64,000 nucleotides of DNA from Bradyrhizobium manausense (GCF_018129685.1 NZ_JAFCLG010000008.1:1-64000); one strand, 5' to 3'. Counted from the first letter of the stretch, positions 52,360-63,500 are shown. Notes: generated from the letters alone by a model not told the origin. Translations and numbers: made by a program.

Positions 52360-53235
52360 GTGACGCTGCTGTTCCAGGTGCTCAAGTTCGCTCTTCCCGC
52401 CCTGATCGTGATTGCGACGCTGGAAGGGCTGGTCCTGGCGCTGGTGATGCGGCGCGCGTACGACTGGCGCGCTTATCTCGCCTCGCTCGCCGACGCGCTC
52501 GGCCGGGAATATGTCGTCTACGCGATCGTGCCGCTCAGCCTGGCGCAGCCGCTGGTCGAGCTGGCCTGGAAGCATCGGCTGTTCACGGTCCCGCTGAACG
52601 GTCCGCTGGCCGTGGCCGTGCTCGTGGTTGCCCAGGATTTCAGCTATTACTGGTTCCATCGCTGCAGCCATCGCGTGCGCTGGTTCTGGGCGACGCATGC
52701 GATCCACCATTCCTCGAACGAGTTCAACCTGGCGGCGTCCTACCGCTTCGGCTGGACCGGGCGGCTTACGGGCACGGCGATCTTCTTCGTGCCGATGATC
52801 TGGCTCGGCTTCGCCCCCGGCCCGGTCTTCACCGCCGCCGCCGTCAATTTGCTTTACCAGTTCTGGCTGCACGCGGAGTGGATTCCGAAGCTCGGCTGGC
52901 TGGAATATCTGCTCAACACGCCCTCGCATCATCGCGTGCACCACGCCTGCAACGCGGAATATCTCGATCGCAATTATGGCGGCATCTTCATCGTGTTCGA
53001 CCGGATGTTCGGCACTTTCGTCGCGGAGCGCGACGATTTGCCGTGCCGCTACGGGCTCGTGAGGCCGCTGCGCTCCAACAATCCGCTCGTCATTGCGTTT
53101 CACGAATGGGCGGCCCTGGCGCGCGATCTCTGGTGCTCGCAGTCCTGGCGTGACCGGCTCGCCTGCCTGGTCGGTCCGCCCCGCGGCGAGGCATCGCCCC
53201 TCGCGACGCGGACGGCGCACGATGCGAACCAATGA
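52360..53235 (+). CDS. Sterol desaturase/fatty acid hydroxylase-superfamily membrane protein
   Basis: A 291-residue integral membrane diiron enzyme. The histidine clusters are FHRCSHRVRWFWATHAIHHS and, near the C-terminal third, HHRVHHACN. The start is GTG 52360, five bases after GGAGG (52350-52354); the longer open frame upstream overlaps the AraC gene end and looks random. Members hydroxylate or desaturate lipids. It lies 130 bases after the AraC regulator and converges on the aminotransferase gene. Confidence 0.88.
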   Translation: MTLLFQVLKFALPALIVIATLEGLVLALVMRRAYDWRAYLASLADALGREYVVYAIVPLSLAQPLVELAWKHRLFTVPLNGPLAVAVLVVAQDFSYYWFHRCSHRVRWFWATHAIHHSSNEFNLAASYRFGWTGRLTGTAIFFVPMIWLGFAPGPVFTAAAVNLLYQFWLHAEWIPKLGWLEYLLNTPSHHRVHHACNAEYLDRNYGGIFIVFDRMFGTFVAERDDLPCRYGLVRPLRSNNPLVIAFHEWAALARDLWCSQSWRDRLACLVGPPRGEASPLATRTAHDANQ

Positions 53236-53268
53236 AGCACCCGGCGATGCGCAGCGGCCGCGCGCGGG

Positions 53269-54588
53269 CTACCCCGTTTTCGTCCCGGTGACGACGGCGA
53301 GCGCCTCGACGAGGCGGTCGAGGTCCGCTTCATCGGTGAACAGCGCCGGCGTCACGCGGATGCACTGGCCCTTGGCGACGCCGGCGCGGCGGACCGTCAT
53401 GATCCTGTGGGTGTCGCGGAGCTTCGCCACGATCGCCTCATTGTCGGCCTTGCTGGTCTTGCCGGCGAGACGGAAGGACGTGATCGCGCCGTATGAACCT
53501 GCTTCGTCCGGCGTCAGGATCTCGATGTCCTTGAAGCCGCGGGCGCGGCTCACCCAATAGTCGCGCAAATAGCGCAGGCGCGCCTGCTTTGCGGCAGCGC
53601 CGATCTCGAGATGCAGCGCGACCGCCGTGGGAACCGTCAGCACCGTGGCGAAATTGACCGTGCCGGTGTGGACCCGCGAGCGGATATCGGTTTCAGCATA
53701 GTCCTCGTCGCCCATGGCGCGATCGATGTCGGCGAGGCGATCCTTCCTGATGTAGAGGAAGCCCACGCCGAGCGGCGCGCCGATCCATTTGTGCAGGTTG
53801 AAGCCGACGAAATCGGATTCGAGATCGGTGACGCGGAAGTCGATCTGTCCCCAGGAATGCGCGGCGTCGACGATGGTGTCGATGCCTTTGGCTTTTGCCA
53901 TGCGGGCGATCTCGGTCACAGGCATGACGAAGCCGGTACGATGGCTGACATGGGTCAGCAGCAGCAGCCGCGTCTTCGGGTTGGCCTCGATGGCACGGGC
54001 ATAGGCATCCAGCACCGCCTGGCGGGTGGCGGGCTCCGGGATATCAAACTTGACCACGTCGACGCCGCGGCGGGCCTTGAGCGCGTTCATCGCGTACTGC
54101 ATCGAATCATAGTCGAGATCAGCATAAAGCACGCCATCGCCAGGCTTCAGCCTGTTGTAGCCGCCGATGAGGAGTTGCAACGCCTCCGTCGCGCCGCGGG
54201 TGAGCGCGATTTCCTCGGGCGCGGCACCCACGGCCGCGGCCACCTTCGCGCGCACGGCCTCGAAGTCGGCCCCGACGCGCTGCCGCGCGTAAAACGTGTT
54301 CTGGAAATTGACCATGTCGGACTGGCGGATGAACTCACGCCTGACCGGCTCGGGCATGATGCCCCAATAGCCGTTCTCGAAATTGACGATGTCGGGCGTG
54401 ACGGCATAGAGGCCCTTCACGGCAGTCCAGTAAGCCTTGTCAGTCGCGACTGCGGCGGCCGAACCGGTCGGCGGCGGCGGCAGGCTCTCGGCTGCCGTCG
54501 CGGGCGACGCCAGCGGGACCATTGCTGCGGCCGCGAGGCCTTGCAGGATCGACCGGCGGTTGGACGAGATCGTATCAATCGGATTCAT
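53269..54588 (-). CDS. Tat-exported class V aminotransferase-like PLP enzyme
   Basis: A 439-residue protein. The N terminus SSNRRSILQGLAAAAMVPLA has a twin-arginine signal, with cleavage likely near ATAAE. The mature part is a fold type I PLP enzyme of the class V group, with LTRGATEALQLLIGGY, VDAAHSWGQIDF and the cofactor lysine in FNLHKWIGAPLG. It resembles isopenicillin N epimerase/cysteine desulfurase relatives. A folded, cofactor-loaded enzyme must use the Tat path, so this is consistent. The start 54588 has GAGG five bases upstream. The periplasmic substrate is unknown. Confidence 0.85.
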   Translation of the reverse strand: MNPIDTISSNRRSILQGLAAAAMVPLASPATAAESLPPPPTGSAAAVATDKAYWTAVKGLYAVTPDIVNFENGYWGIMPEPVRREFIRQSDMVNFQNTFYARQRVGADFEAVRAKVAAAVGAAPEEIALTRGATEALQLLIGGYNRLKPGDGVLYADLDYDSMQYAMNALKARRGVDVVKFDIPEPATRQAVLDAYARAIEANPKTRLLLLTHVSHRTGFVMPVTEIARMAKAKGIDTIVDAAHSWGQIDFRVTDLESDFVGFNLHKWIGAPLGVGFLYIRKDRLADIDRAMGDEDYAETDIRSRVHTGTVNFATVLTVPTAVALHLEIGAAAKQARLRYLRDYWVSRARGFKDIEILTPDEAGSYGAITSFRLAGKTSKADNEAIVAKLRDTHRIMTVRRAGVAKGQCIRVTPALFTDEADLDRLVEALAVVTGTKTG

Positions 54589-54850
54589 ATCGGCCTCTAC
54601 GGATGCACGGCGAAAGAGCCGCAATCAACAGAGCGCGGATGACAGGGACGTGACAACAGGCGGAAGACAGCACAGGCCTGGGTCGCGGTCGGCGGATCAT
54701 CGCGCAGGACTTGCAGATTGATTCCGTTAAGAGATTTGAAATATCATGGCCGCGAAGCAGGCCTCTCGACGGCCCGTCTCCGGAGCTGAGAGTTCGCGTT
54801 GCGTCCAGCTCCATCTCAATCAACCGAAACGAATTGTGGCGGCCCGGCGA

Positions 54851-55948
54851 ATGAGCGATTCCCTCCTTGCAACGGTCGGCGACCATTTCTTCATTGGCCT
54901 GCGGCCGACCAGCGTGCTCGACGACCGCGATCGCGCGCTGCTGCGGGATCTCAAGCCCGCCGGCGTCATCCTCTACAAGAGCAATTTCCGCCACGACCTG
55001 CCTTATCGGGACTGGCTCGCGATGCACCGCGATCTGATCGCCGCGATCCGCGATTCCTCGCAGCGCGACAAGCAGTTCATCGCCATCGACCATGAGGGCG
55101 GACGCGTTTGCCGCACGCCGCCGCCGATCACGCGCTTTTCCTATGCGGCGCGCTGGGCTTCGACCTCGGAGCAGGTCGGCGACGCCATGGGCGCCGAGCT
55201 CGCCTCGCTCGGCTGCAATCTGAATTTCGCGCCTGATCTCGACATCCACAGCAACCCGGCCAATCCCGTCATCGGCGAGCGCGCCTTCGGACGCACCGCC
55301 GACGAAGTCATCAAGTCGATGCTGCCCTTCACAAGGGCGATGGAGCGCCGCGGCGTGCGGGCCTGCGGCAAGCATTTCCCGGGGCACGGCGACACCCAGG
55401 TGGATTCGCATCACGAATTGCCGGTGCTCGATCTCACGCTCGACCAGATCAAGGCGCGCGAGCTGAAGCCGTTTGCCGCCGCGATCGAGGGCGGCATCGA
55501 AATGATGATGACGTCGCACATCCTGTACCGCAAGCTCGACGCCAACGATCCCGTGACGCTGTCGCGCACGATCACGCAAGGACTGCTGCGCGAGGCCATG
55601 AATTTCCGCGGCGTGATCGTGTCCGACGACGTCGGCATGCGCGCCATGGCCGGCCGGCTAGATGCGCCTGACGCCGGCGCGCGCTTCATGGCTGCAGGCA
55701 ACGACATGCTGATGATCTGCTCGCATCTGACCGACACCGAGCGCGCGCGCTTCCTTGCCCAGTCGATCATCAACGGCGTCGATTCCGGCAAGCTCGATGC
55801 GGCGGTGCTGAAGGCCTCAGCCAGGCGCGTCCACGCGATGCTTGACGGCACCGCGCAAAACGCGGTTACGGAGCTGCCGGCCGAAATGTTCGCCCGTCAT
55901 CGCAGCGCCGGCACCCAGTTCGACGCCGCGACCGTCGAGGTCGTGTAG
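54851..55948 (+). CDS. nagZ: Glycoside hydrolase family 3, beta-N-acetylhexosaminidase (NagZ-like)
   Basis: A 365-residue GH3 enzyme without a signal peptide, so cytoplasmic. Motifs are FIAIDHEGGRVCR, the signature KHFPGHGDTQVDSH, and the nucleophile aspartate in IVSDDVGMRA. NagZ trims N-acetylglucosamine from imported cell-wall muropeptides in recycling. ATG 54851 begins the family's normal N terminus; 35 codons in frame upstream are weak. The neighbours are not wall genes, so a broader hexosaminidase role remains possible. Confidence 0.88.
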   Translation: MSDSLLATVGDHFFIGLRPTSVLDDRDRALLRDLKPAGVILYKSNFRHDLPYRDWLAMHRDLIAAIRDSSQRDKQFIAIDHEGGRVCRTPPPITRFSYAARWASTSEQVGDAMGAELASLGCNLNFAPDLDIHSNPANPVIGERAFGRTADEVIKSMLPFTRAMERRGVRACGKHFPGHGDTQVDSHHELPVLDLTLDQIKARELKPFAAAIEGGIEMMMTSHILYRKLDANDPVTLSRTITQGLLREAMNFRGVIVSDDVGMRAMAGRLDAPDAGARFMAAGNDMLMICSHLTDTERARFLAQSIINGVDSGKLDAAVLKASARRVHAMLDGTAQNAVTELPAEMFARHRSAGTQFDAATVEVV

Positions 55949-55960
55949 GACATCCATCGC

Positions 55961-55988
55961 CAAGCCCGACATCCCAAGCCCGACATCC
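55961..55988. repeat. Tandem 14-base duplication
   Basis: CAAGCCCGACATCC occurs twice back to back (55961-55974 and 55975-55988), just past the glycosidase stop. It is in the 190-base gap before the RND operon. It is probably replication slippage; no regulatory reading is evident. Confidence 0.6.
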
Positions 55989-56139
55989 ATCGACGGCAGC
56001 GCCGTTGATCTCGATGTGCTACGCGTGCTAGTGTTACGTGCCGTAGCATATCCGCTGCCGATATCAACGTCAGGTTGCTTCGTGCTAAGGAGTTTCCGCT
56101 CCGGGACAACAGGCGCGGCATCGGCGGCCGGCTCAGGTG

Positions 56140-57387
56140 ATGGGTTTGAACGTGAAACGCGCAGCAAAACTCCTCATCGGCGCGCTGGTGGTGCTACCGG
56201 CGGGCACTGCGGCCTATTATTTCAGGAATGACCTCAAGGACCTCAAGCTTCCCTTCCCGCTGCCCTTCATGCGGGCGGCGGAAGCCGAGCGCGGTGTCGC
56301 GCCCGCGCCTGCGCCAAGGCCGCCGGTCGCGGTGAAGGTTGCCGCCGCGAAGGCGGAGGACGTGCCGATCTATCTGACAGGCATCGGCACGATCCAGGCC
56401 TACAACACCGTGAACGTGCAGAGCCGGGTCGACGGCGAGATCGTCCAGATCCTTTTCCAGGAAGGACAGGACGTCAAACAGGGCGACATTCTTGCGGTGA
56501 TCGATCCGCGCCCGTTCCAGGCCCAGCTCGACCAGCAGATCGCGGTGCGGCAGAAGGATCAGGCGCTGCTCGACGGCGCGCAGATCGACATGGAGCGCTA
56601 CGACGCGCTGATCCAGAAGGCCGCCGCGATCTCGCGGCAGGTGGTGGACCAGCAGCATGCGCTGGTCGAACAGTACAAGGCGCAGGTCCGGAACGACGAC
56701 GCCCAGATCGAATATGCGCGCACGCAGCTCGGCTTCACCAATGTCCGCGCGCCGATCAGCGGACGGCTCGGCATCCGCCAGGTCGACCAGGGCAATTACG
56801 TCCGCGCCGTGTCGCCCGCCACCATCGTCACCGTCACGCAATTGCAGCCGATCTCGGTGATCTACACCCTCGCCGCGGTCGCGGTGGGCCAGACCCGGCT
56901 CAGCCTCGGCCAGGCCGAGGCGCCGGTGGTCGCGCTGACCGCCGACAACAGCGCCGAGCTCGACATGGGCACGATCACGCTGGTCGACAACCAGGTCGAT
57001 CAGGCCAGCGGCACGATCAAGCTGAAGGCGATGTTTCCCAACAAGGCGATGAAGCTCTGGCCCGGCAATTTCGCCAATGGGCGCATCACGGTCGACACAC
57101 GCAAGAACGCCATCACTGCGCCGGCGATCGCCGTGCGCCACGGGCCACGCGGCGACTTCGTCTGGGTCGCGAAGGCGGACGATACGGCCGCCTTCCGCCC
57201 GGTCGTGGTCGGACAGATCTTCGACGGACGCGCGCTGATCGACAAGGGCCTCGCCAAGGGCGAGCGCGTCGTCACCGACGGTTACTACCGGCTCGAGAAC
57301 GGCGCGCGCATCACGATCGAAGGGCAGACGCCGACCCCCAAGGCGCAGCCCACCGTTCAGCCGCGCCCCGAGCCGCGCGTCGACTGA
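56140..57387 (+). CDS. RND efflux periplasmic adaptor (MdtA-like)
   Basis: A membrane-fusion protein of about 415 residues. An N-terminal membrane anchor (about 7-22) is followed by lipoyl and barrel segments (VNVQSRVDGEIVQILFQEGQ, RAPISGRLGIRQVDQGNYV) and a helical hairpin between them. The C terminus is proline- and threonine-rich. It links an inner-membrane RND pump to an outer-membrane channel. It is the first gene of a three-gene operon and the next starts nine bases on. ATG 56140 or the GTG codon before it may be the start. No TolC/OprM-type gene is in the window. Confidence 0.92.
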   Translation: MGLNVKRAAKLLIGALVVLPAGTAAYYFRNDLKDLKLPFPLPFMRAAEAERGVAPAPAPRPPVAVKVAAAKAEDVPIYLTGIGTIQAYNTVNVQSRVDGEIVQILFQEGQDVKQGDILAVIDPRPFQAQLDQQIAVRQKDQALLDGAQIDMERYDALIQKAAAISRQVVDQQHALVEQYKAQVRNDDAQIEYARTQLGFTNVRAPISGRLGIRQVDQGNYVRAVSPATIVTVTQLQPISVIYTLAAVAVGQTRLSLGQAEAPVVALTADNSAELDMGTITLVDNQVDQASGTIKLKAMFPNKAMKLWPGNFANGRITVDTRKNAITAPAIAVRHGPRGDFVWVAKADDTAAFRPVVVGQIFDGRALIDKGLAKGERVVTDGYYRLENGARITIEGQTPTPKAQPTVQPRPEPRVD

Positions 57388-57395
57388 GGTCCGCC

Positions 57396-60300
57396 ATGTC
57401 CGCGCCCTTCATCCTCCGGCCGATCGCAACGACGCTGATGATCGTCGCGGTCGTGCTGCTGGGCATGCTCGGCTATCGTGAGCTGCCGATTGCGCCGCTG
57501 CCGAATGTCGACTTTCCCACCATCCAGGTGGTGACGCGCTATCCCGGCGCCTCCGCGACCGTCGTCGCAACCTCGATCACCGCGCCGCTGGAGCATTATT
57601 TCGGCACGATCTCCGGGCTGACGGACATGAGCTCGACCAGCTCCTATGGTTACAGCCAGATCACCCTGCAATTCGACCTGTCGCGCAAGATCGACGCGGC
57701 CGCGCAGGACGTGCAGGCGCGGATCAACGCGGCGGCGGGGTGGATTCCCGTCGAGCTGCTGCCGAGCCCGCCGACCTATCGCATGGTCAATCCCGCCGAT
57801 ACGCCGGTGCTGATCCTCGCGCTGACCTCGAAGACGATGCCGCTGCACGAGGCCAACGATCACGCCGCGACGATTCTCGTGCCGAAGCTCTCGCAGATCC
57901 CGGGCGTCGGCGCCGTCAGCATCGAGGGCGGGCAGACCCGCGCTGTGCGGCTGCAGATGAACCCGACCCGGCTCGCGGGGCTCGGCATGTCGCTCGACGA
58001 CGTGCGCCGCGGTATCGCCGCCACCACCGCAGACAACCCGAAGGGCTCGCTCGACGGTCCGCGGCAGGCGTTTCACGTCGACACCAACGACCAGCTCTTC
58101 ACGGCGGAGGCCTACCGGGATGCGGTGATCGCCTATCGCAACGGCGCGCCGGTGCTGCTGCGCGATGTCGGCACCGCCATCGACGGCGTCGAGGATTCCG
58201 AGCAGGCGGCATGGTTCCAGGGCGAGCGCGCCGTGCTGCTGGACATCCAGCGCCAGCCGGGCGCGAATACGATCGAGGTCGTCGATGCCATCAAGAGCAT
58301 CCTGCCGAAGCTGCAGGATTCGCTGCCCGCGGCGCTGAAGATCTCCGTCGTCAGCGACCGCACCACGACGATCCGGGCCGCGATCCACGATGTGCAGTTC
58401 ACGCTGGTGCTGACGGTCGCGCTGGTGGTGCTCGTGATCTTCATTTTCCTGCGCAAGCTGTGGGCGACCGTGATCCCGAGCGTCACGCTGCCGGTGTCGC
58501 TGATCGCGACCTTCGGCGTCATGGCGCTGTGCGGTTTCAGCCTCGACAACCTTTCGCTGATGGCGCTGACGATCGCCTCCGGCTTCGTCGTCGACGACGC
58601 CATCGTCATGATCGAGAACATCGCGCGCTATGTCGAGGACGGCGAGGATCCGCTTCAAGCGGCCCTGAAGGGCGCCCGGCAAATCGGCTTTACCATCGTC
58701 TCGCTGACGATCTCCCTGATCGCCGTCTTCATCCCGCTGCTGCTGATGGGCGGCGTGGTCGGCCGGCTGTTCCGGGAATTTGCCATCACGCTGTCCTTTG
58801 CCGTCGTGATCTCCGGTCTGGTCTCGCTGACGCTCACGCCGATGATGTGCGCGCATCTGCTGCAACGCGAGGACCCCGACGCGCGGCACGGCTTTCTGTT
58901 CCGCATCAGCGAGCGCGGCTTCGACGCCTCCGCCAGCTTCTATCTGTGGGGGCTGGACTGGGTGCTGAGGCACCGCAACCTCACGCTGGCGTTCACCATG
59001 CTCACATTGGTCGCGACCGGGATCCTGTACGTCGCGATCCCCAAGGGATTCCTGCCCCTGCAGGACACGGGCCTGCTGATCGGCACGACCGATGCGGCCC
59101 AGGACATCTCCTTTGCCGCGATGGCCGAGCGGCAGCAGCAGCTCGCCGCAATTGTCGCGCGCGACGGCGATGTCGTCACGGTCGGCAGCTTCGTCGGCAT
59201 CGGCTCCGTCAACACGACGCTGAACAGCGGCCGGCTCTATATCGATATCGGCAGCCCCGACGCGCGGACATCGTCCGCGGCCGCCGTGATGGCGCGGCTG
59301 CAGCACGCGGTCGAGGGCGTCCATGGCATCACGCTGCACCTGCAGCCGGCGCAGGATCTGCAGATCGAATCGCGCGTCGCGCGCACGCAATACCAATATG
59401 CACTGCAGGATCTCGACGAGGACGAGCTTCGGCTCTGGAGCCGACGCCTGGTCGAGGCGCTGCGCCAGCGGCGGGAGCTTGCCGACGTCGCCGACGATCG
59501 CCAGGACGAAGGCCTGCAGATGTCCGTCACCGTGGACCGGCAGCTCGCGGCCAGCTACGGCGTCAGCCTGAACACGATCGACCAGACGCTGTATGACGCA
59601 TTCGGACAGCGCCAGATCGCAACGGTGTTCGGCCCCCTCACCCAGTATCACGTGATCCTCGAGGTCGATCCGGCCTTGCGCAACGACCCTGATATCCTCG
59701 GCAAGATCTATCTGACCGCGGCAGCCGCCCAGGCCAGCAGCATCGATCAGCAGACCAGCGGCTTCAGCGGCGCCTTCAGCAAGGCCTCCGCGCCGGTGCC
59801 GCTGTCGGCCTTCGCCAGGATCGAGCGCCAGCACGCGCCCCTTCTGATCTCGCACCAGGGCCTGTTCCCGGCCACGACGATCTCGTTCAACCTGGCGGAC
59901 GGCGTTTCGCTGAGCCAGGCGACGGAGGCGCTGCGCCAGACCGAACGCGACATCGGACTGCCCGACGCGGTCACGACCAAACTGGTTGGCACGGCCGCCG
60001 AATTCGCCAACTCTCTCACAGACGAGAAGTGGCTGCTGCTGGCCGCGATCGTGACCGTCTACCTGATCCTCGGCATGCTCTATGAGAGCTACATCCACCC
60101 GATCACGATCCTGTCGACATTGCCATCAGCCGGCATCGGCGCGCTATTGGCGCTGATGCTGTACCGGCTGGATCTCAACCTGATCTCGCTGATCGGCATC
60201 ATCCTCCTGATCGGCATCGTCAAGAAGAACGCCATCATGATGGTGGACTTTGCACTTGCGGCCGAGCGCGAGGACGGCGCCTCCTCGTTCGACGCCATCA

Positions 60301-60581
60301 GGCAGGCCTGCATCCTTCGCTTCCGTCCGATCATGATGACGACGATGGCCGCGCTGTTCGGCGCGCTGCCGCTTGCGATCGGCGCAGGCACGGGTTCCGA
60401 GCTGCGCCAGCCGCTCGGCATCTCCATCGTCGGCGGCCTGGTCGTCTCCCAGGTGCTCACGCTCTATACGACGCCCGTCGTCTATCTGGCGTTTGCCTCG
60501 CTGCGCACGCGGTTCGGATGGCGATCCGCATCAACAGGCGATCCGGCGGCGATGCCGCAGGCCGAGCGGCCGGCACCGTGA
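57396..60581 (+). CDS. RND efflux permease (MdtB-like)
   Basis: A 1061-residue inner-membrane pump with twelve membrane segments and two large periplasmic loops. Helix 4 carries the proton-relay pair in GFVVDDAIVMIENI. FREFAITLSFAVVISGLVSL and LRQPLGISIVGGL are characteristic of the AcrB/MdtB superfamily. It overlaps the second permease gene by four bases. Two different permeases with one adaptor is the MdtABC pattern, in which B and C form mixed trimers. The substrate is unknown. Confidence 0.95.
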   Translation: MSAPFILRPIATTLMIVAVVLLGMLGYRELPIAPLPNVDFPTIQVVTRYPGASATVVATSITAPLEHYFGTISGLTDMSSTSSYGYSQITLQFDLSRKIDAAAQDVQARINAAAGWIPVELLPSPPTYRMVNPADTPVLILALTSKTMPLHEANDHAATILVPKLSQIPGVGAVSIEGGQTRAVRLQMNPTRLAGLGMSLDDVRRGIAATTADNPKGSLDGPRQAFHVDTNDQLFTAEAYRDAVIAYRNGAPVLLRDVGTAIDGVEDSEQAAWFQGERAVLLDIQRQPGANTIEVVDAIKSILPKLQDSLPAALKISVVSDRTTTIRAAIHDVQFTLVLTVALVVLVIFIFLRKLWATVIPSVTLPVSLIATFGVMALCGFSLDNLSLMALTIASGFVVDDAIVMIENIARYVEDGEDPLQAALKGARQIGFTIVSLTISLIAVFIPLLLMGGVVGRLFREFAITLSFAVVISGLVSLTLTPMMCAHLLQREDPDARHGFLFRISERGFDASASFYLWGLDWVLRHRNLTLAFTMLTLVATGILYVAIPKGFLPLQDTGLLIGTTDAAQDISFAAMAERQQQLAAIVARDGDVVTVGSFVGIGSVNTTLNSGRLYIDIGSPDARTSSAAAVMARLQHAVEGVHGITLHLQPAQDLQIESRVARTQYQYALQDLDEDELRLWSRRLVEALRQRRELADVADDRQDEGLQMSVTVDRQLAASYGVSLNTIDQTLYDAFGQRQIATVFGPLTQYHVILEVDPALRNDPDILGKIYLTAAAAQASSIDQQTSGFSGAFSKASAPVPLSAFARIERQHAPLLISHQGLFPATTISFNLADGVSLSQATEALRQTERDIGLPDAVTTKLVGTAAEFANSLTDEKWLLLAAIVTVYLILGMLYESYIHPITILSTLPSAGIGALLALMLYRLDLNLISLIGIILLIGIVKKNAIMMVDFALAAEREDGASSFDAIRQACILRFRPIMMTTMAALFGALPLAIGAGTGSELRQPLGISIVGGLVVSQVLTLYTTPVVYLAFASLRTRFGWRSASTGDPAAMPQAERPAP

Positions 60582-63500
60582 GCATCACCGCGCAATTCGT
60601 GCTGCGGCCGGTGGCGACGACGCTGCTGATGATCGGCGTGTTCCTGCTCGGTTGCGTCGCCTATGTCCGTCTGCCGATCGCCTCGGTGCCGGCGGTGGAA
60701 CGGCCCACGATCGGAATTTACGCGCCTTTCCCGGGCGCAAGCCCGGCAACAGTCGCCAATGCGCTATCGCAGCCACTCGAGACCACGCTGGCGTTGATCC
60801 CGGGCGTGACGGAAATTACCTCCTTCAGCGCCATGGGCGGCACCAGCATCACGGTGCAGTTCGAGCTCTCCGTGGATGTCGATGCCGCCGCCGGCGCGGT
60901 GCAGGCCGCCATCAACTCGGCTGGGCCGAACCTGCCGAAAGGCCCTTGGCCGCCGACCTATTGGAAGGCGAACCCGGCGGGCTTCGCAGTCGTGGCGCTC
61001 GCCCTGACCAGCGACGTGTTCACCCCAGGCGAGGTCTACAGCCTGGCCGACGGCGTGATCGCGCCAAAACTGTCGCAATTGCCCGGCGTCGCGCGGATCA
61101 ACGTGACGGGCGCAGAGCGAAGCGCGGTGCGCATCCAGGTCTCTCCGGCCCGACTCGCCGCGATGAACCTGTCGCTGGAGGCGGCGCGCGTCGCCGTCCT
61201 CAATGCATCGCAGAACCTGCCCAAGGGCGCGGTTTCGGTCGACGGTCAGCGCCTCACCATCGAAGCCAACGACCAGCTGCTCCAGGCGGTCGACTATCGC
61301 GGTATCGTGCTGGCCTGGCGTAACGGCGCCCCGGTTCGTCTGGGCGACGTCGCTGACGTCACCGACAGCGTCATCAACAACCGGCTTGCCGGCTGGTACG
61401 GCACCGAGCGCGGCGTCGTGTTGTTCATCTACAAGCAATCGGACGCCAACATCGTCGAGACGGTCGATGCCATCAAGTCCGAGTTGCCGGAAATCCAGCG
61501 CTGGCTGCCGCCCGGCATCAAGCTGCATACGATCTATGACCGCACCACGCTGATCCGGGCTGCCGTGAACGACGTCAAGCTCACCCTTGTGATCGCCTCC
61601 GCGCTCGTCGTGCTCGTCATCGCGCTGTTCCTCAGGCGGTTCTGGGCCACCATGATCCCGAGTGTCACCATTCCCGTCTCGCTGGCCGCGACGCTGTTCG
61701 TGATGAATTTGTGCGGCTTCAGCCTCGACAATCTGTCGCTGATGGCGCTCACCATCGCCGCCGGTTTCGTCGTCGACGACGCCATCGTCATGATCGAGAA
61801 CATCATCCGCCGCATGTCCGAAGGCGAGCCGGCGCTGCAGGCCGCGATCAACGGTAGCAGGCAGATGGCATTCACGGTCGTCGCCATCACCGTCGCCCTG
61901 ATCGCGGCGCTGATCCCGATCCTGTTCATGCCAGATGTGGTCGGGCGTTATTTCCGCGAATTCGGCGTGACGCTGGTGGTCGCCATCGTATCCTCGGCGG
62001 CGATCTCGCTGACGCTGACGCCGATGATGTGCGGGCATCTGCTCGATCGCGGCCGGCAGCGGTTGCATAATCCCGACGCGGACGGCGGACACCGCAGCTT
62101 TTACGCCCGCAGTCTCGACTGGACGCTGCGCCGCCGCTTTCTCACCGTCCTGATGATAACGGCCCTGACGGGGGCCAGCGTCTGGCTCTATCTGAAACTG
62201 CCGAAGGGTTTCATGCCGACCCAGGATACCGGCGTGATGTTCGTGCGGACCGTAGCACCCTCGAACATCTCGTTCCTGTCCATGGAAGACCGGCAGCGGG
62301 CCGTCGGCGAAGCGATCCTGCAGGATCCCGCGATCTCGGGCCTGACGTCCTATATCGGCGAAGGCAATGGCAACGCCCTCAGCGTCGGGCAGATGCTGGT
62401 CGCGCTGAAGCCGCCGGAGGTTCGCAAGCTGTCGATCCAGCAGGTCATTGCACGATTGCGCGAGCGCATGAACCAGATTGACGGCGTCCGGGTGTTCTTC
62501 GTGCCGCTGCAGGATCTCAATCTCGGCGTCCAGTCCGGCGGATCGCGTTTTCAATATACGCTTTGGGGCATCGACGAGGAGGCGGTGATACGCGCCGCCG
62601 AAAGCATGATCCGGCGCGTCCGCGGCATTCCCGACATCATCGACGTCATCGCGAGCTGGGAGACCGGGGGCCTGCAGGCCGGCCTCACCATCGACCGCGT
62701 TCGCGCCGCGATGCTCGGCGTCACGCCCGTTGCGGTCGACAATACGCTCAACGACGCCTTCGGCCAGCGTCAGATCAATCTTCTCTATTTGCCGACCAAC
62801 TTCGCCCGCGTGATCTTCGAGGTCGAACCGCAGGCCGCGAGCGGCCCCGACTCCATGAGCCAGATCTACGTCCCGAGCGCCAGCGGCAAAGCCGTGCCGC
62901 TCGCCGCCCTGACCAAGCCGCAGCGCGCGCACGCCGCGATGTGGGTCCGTCACAGCGCCCAGTTTCCGGCCGCGACGATCTTCTTCGACATCAAGCCCGG
63001 CACGTCGATCGGCGACGCCATCGCCTCGATCCGCAAGGAGGAGGCCGACGCAAAGCTGCCCGACGACATCAAGGCGGAATTTCGCGGCGAGGCCAAGGAA
63101 GCCGACAGGTCGATCGTCAAGCAGGCGGCCCTGTTCGGAGCGGCCCTGATCGCGATCTACCTCGCGCTCGGCATGCTCTACGAGAGCTACGTCCATCCGT
63201 TGACGATTCTCTCGACCCTGCCGCCGACCGCCTTCGGCGCGCTGGTTGCGCTGTGGGCGACGGGAACGCAGTTCACGCTGGTCACCACCATCGCCTGCAT
63301 CCTGCTGGTCGGCATGGTGATGAAGAACGCCATCATGATGGTCGACTATGCCCTCGATGCCGAGCGGCATCGCGGCATCAGTGCCCGCGACGCCATCCTG
63401 CTCGCGGCACGGCTGCGGGCGCGGCCGATCACCATGACGATGCTGGCGGCATTCCTGAGCGCGGTCCCGATCGCCTTCGGCACCGGCCCCGGCTTCGAGA

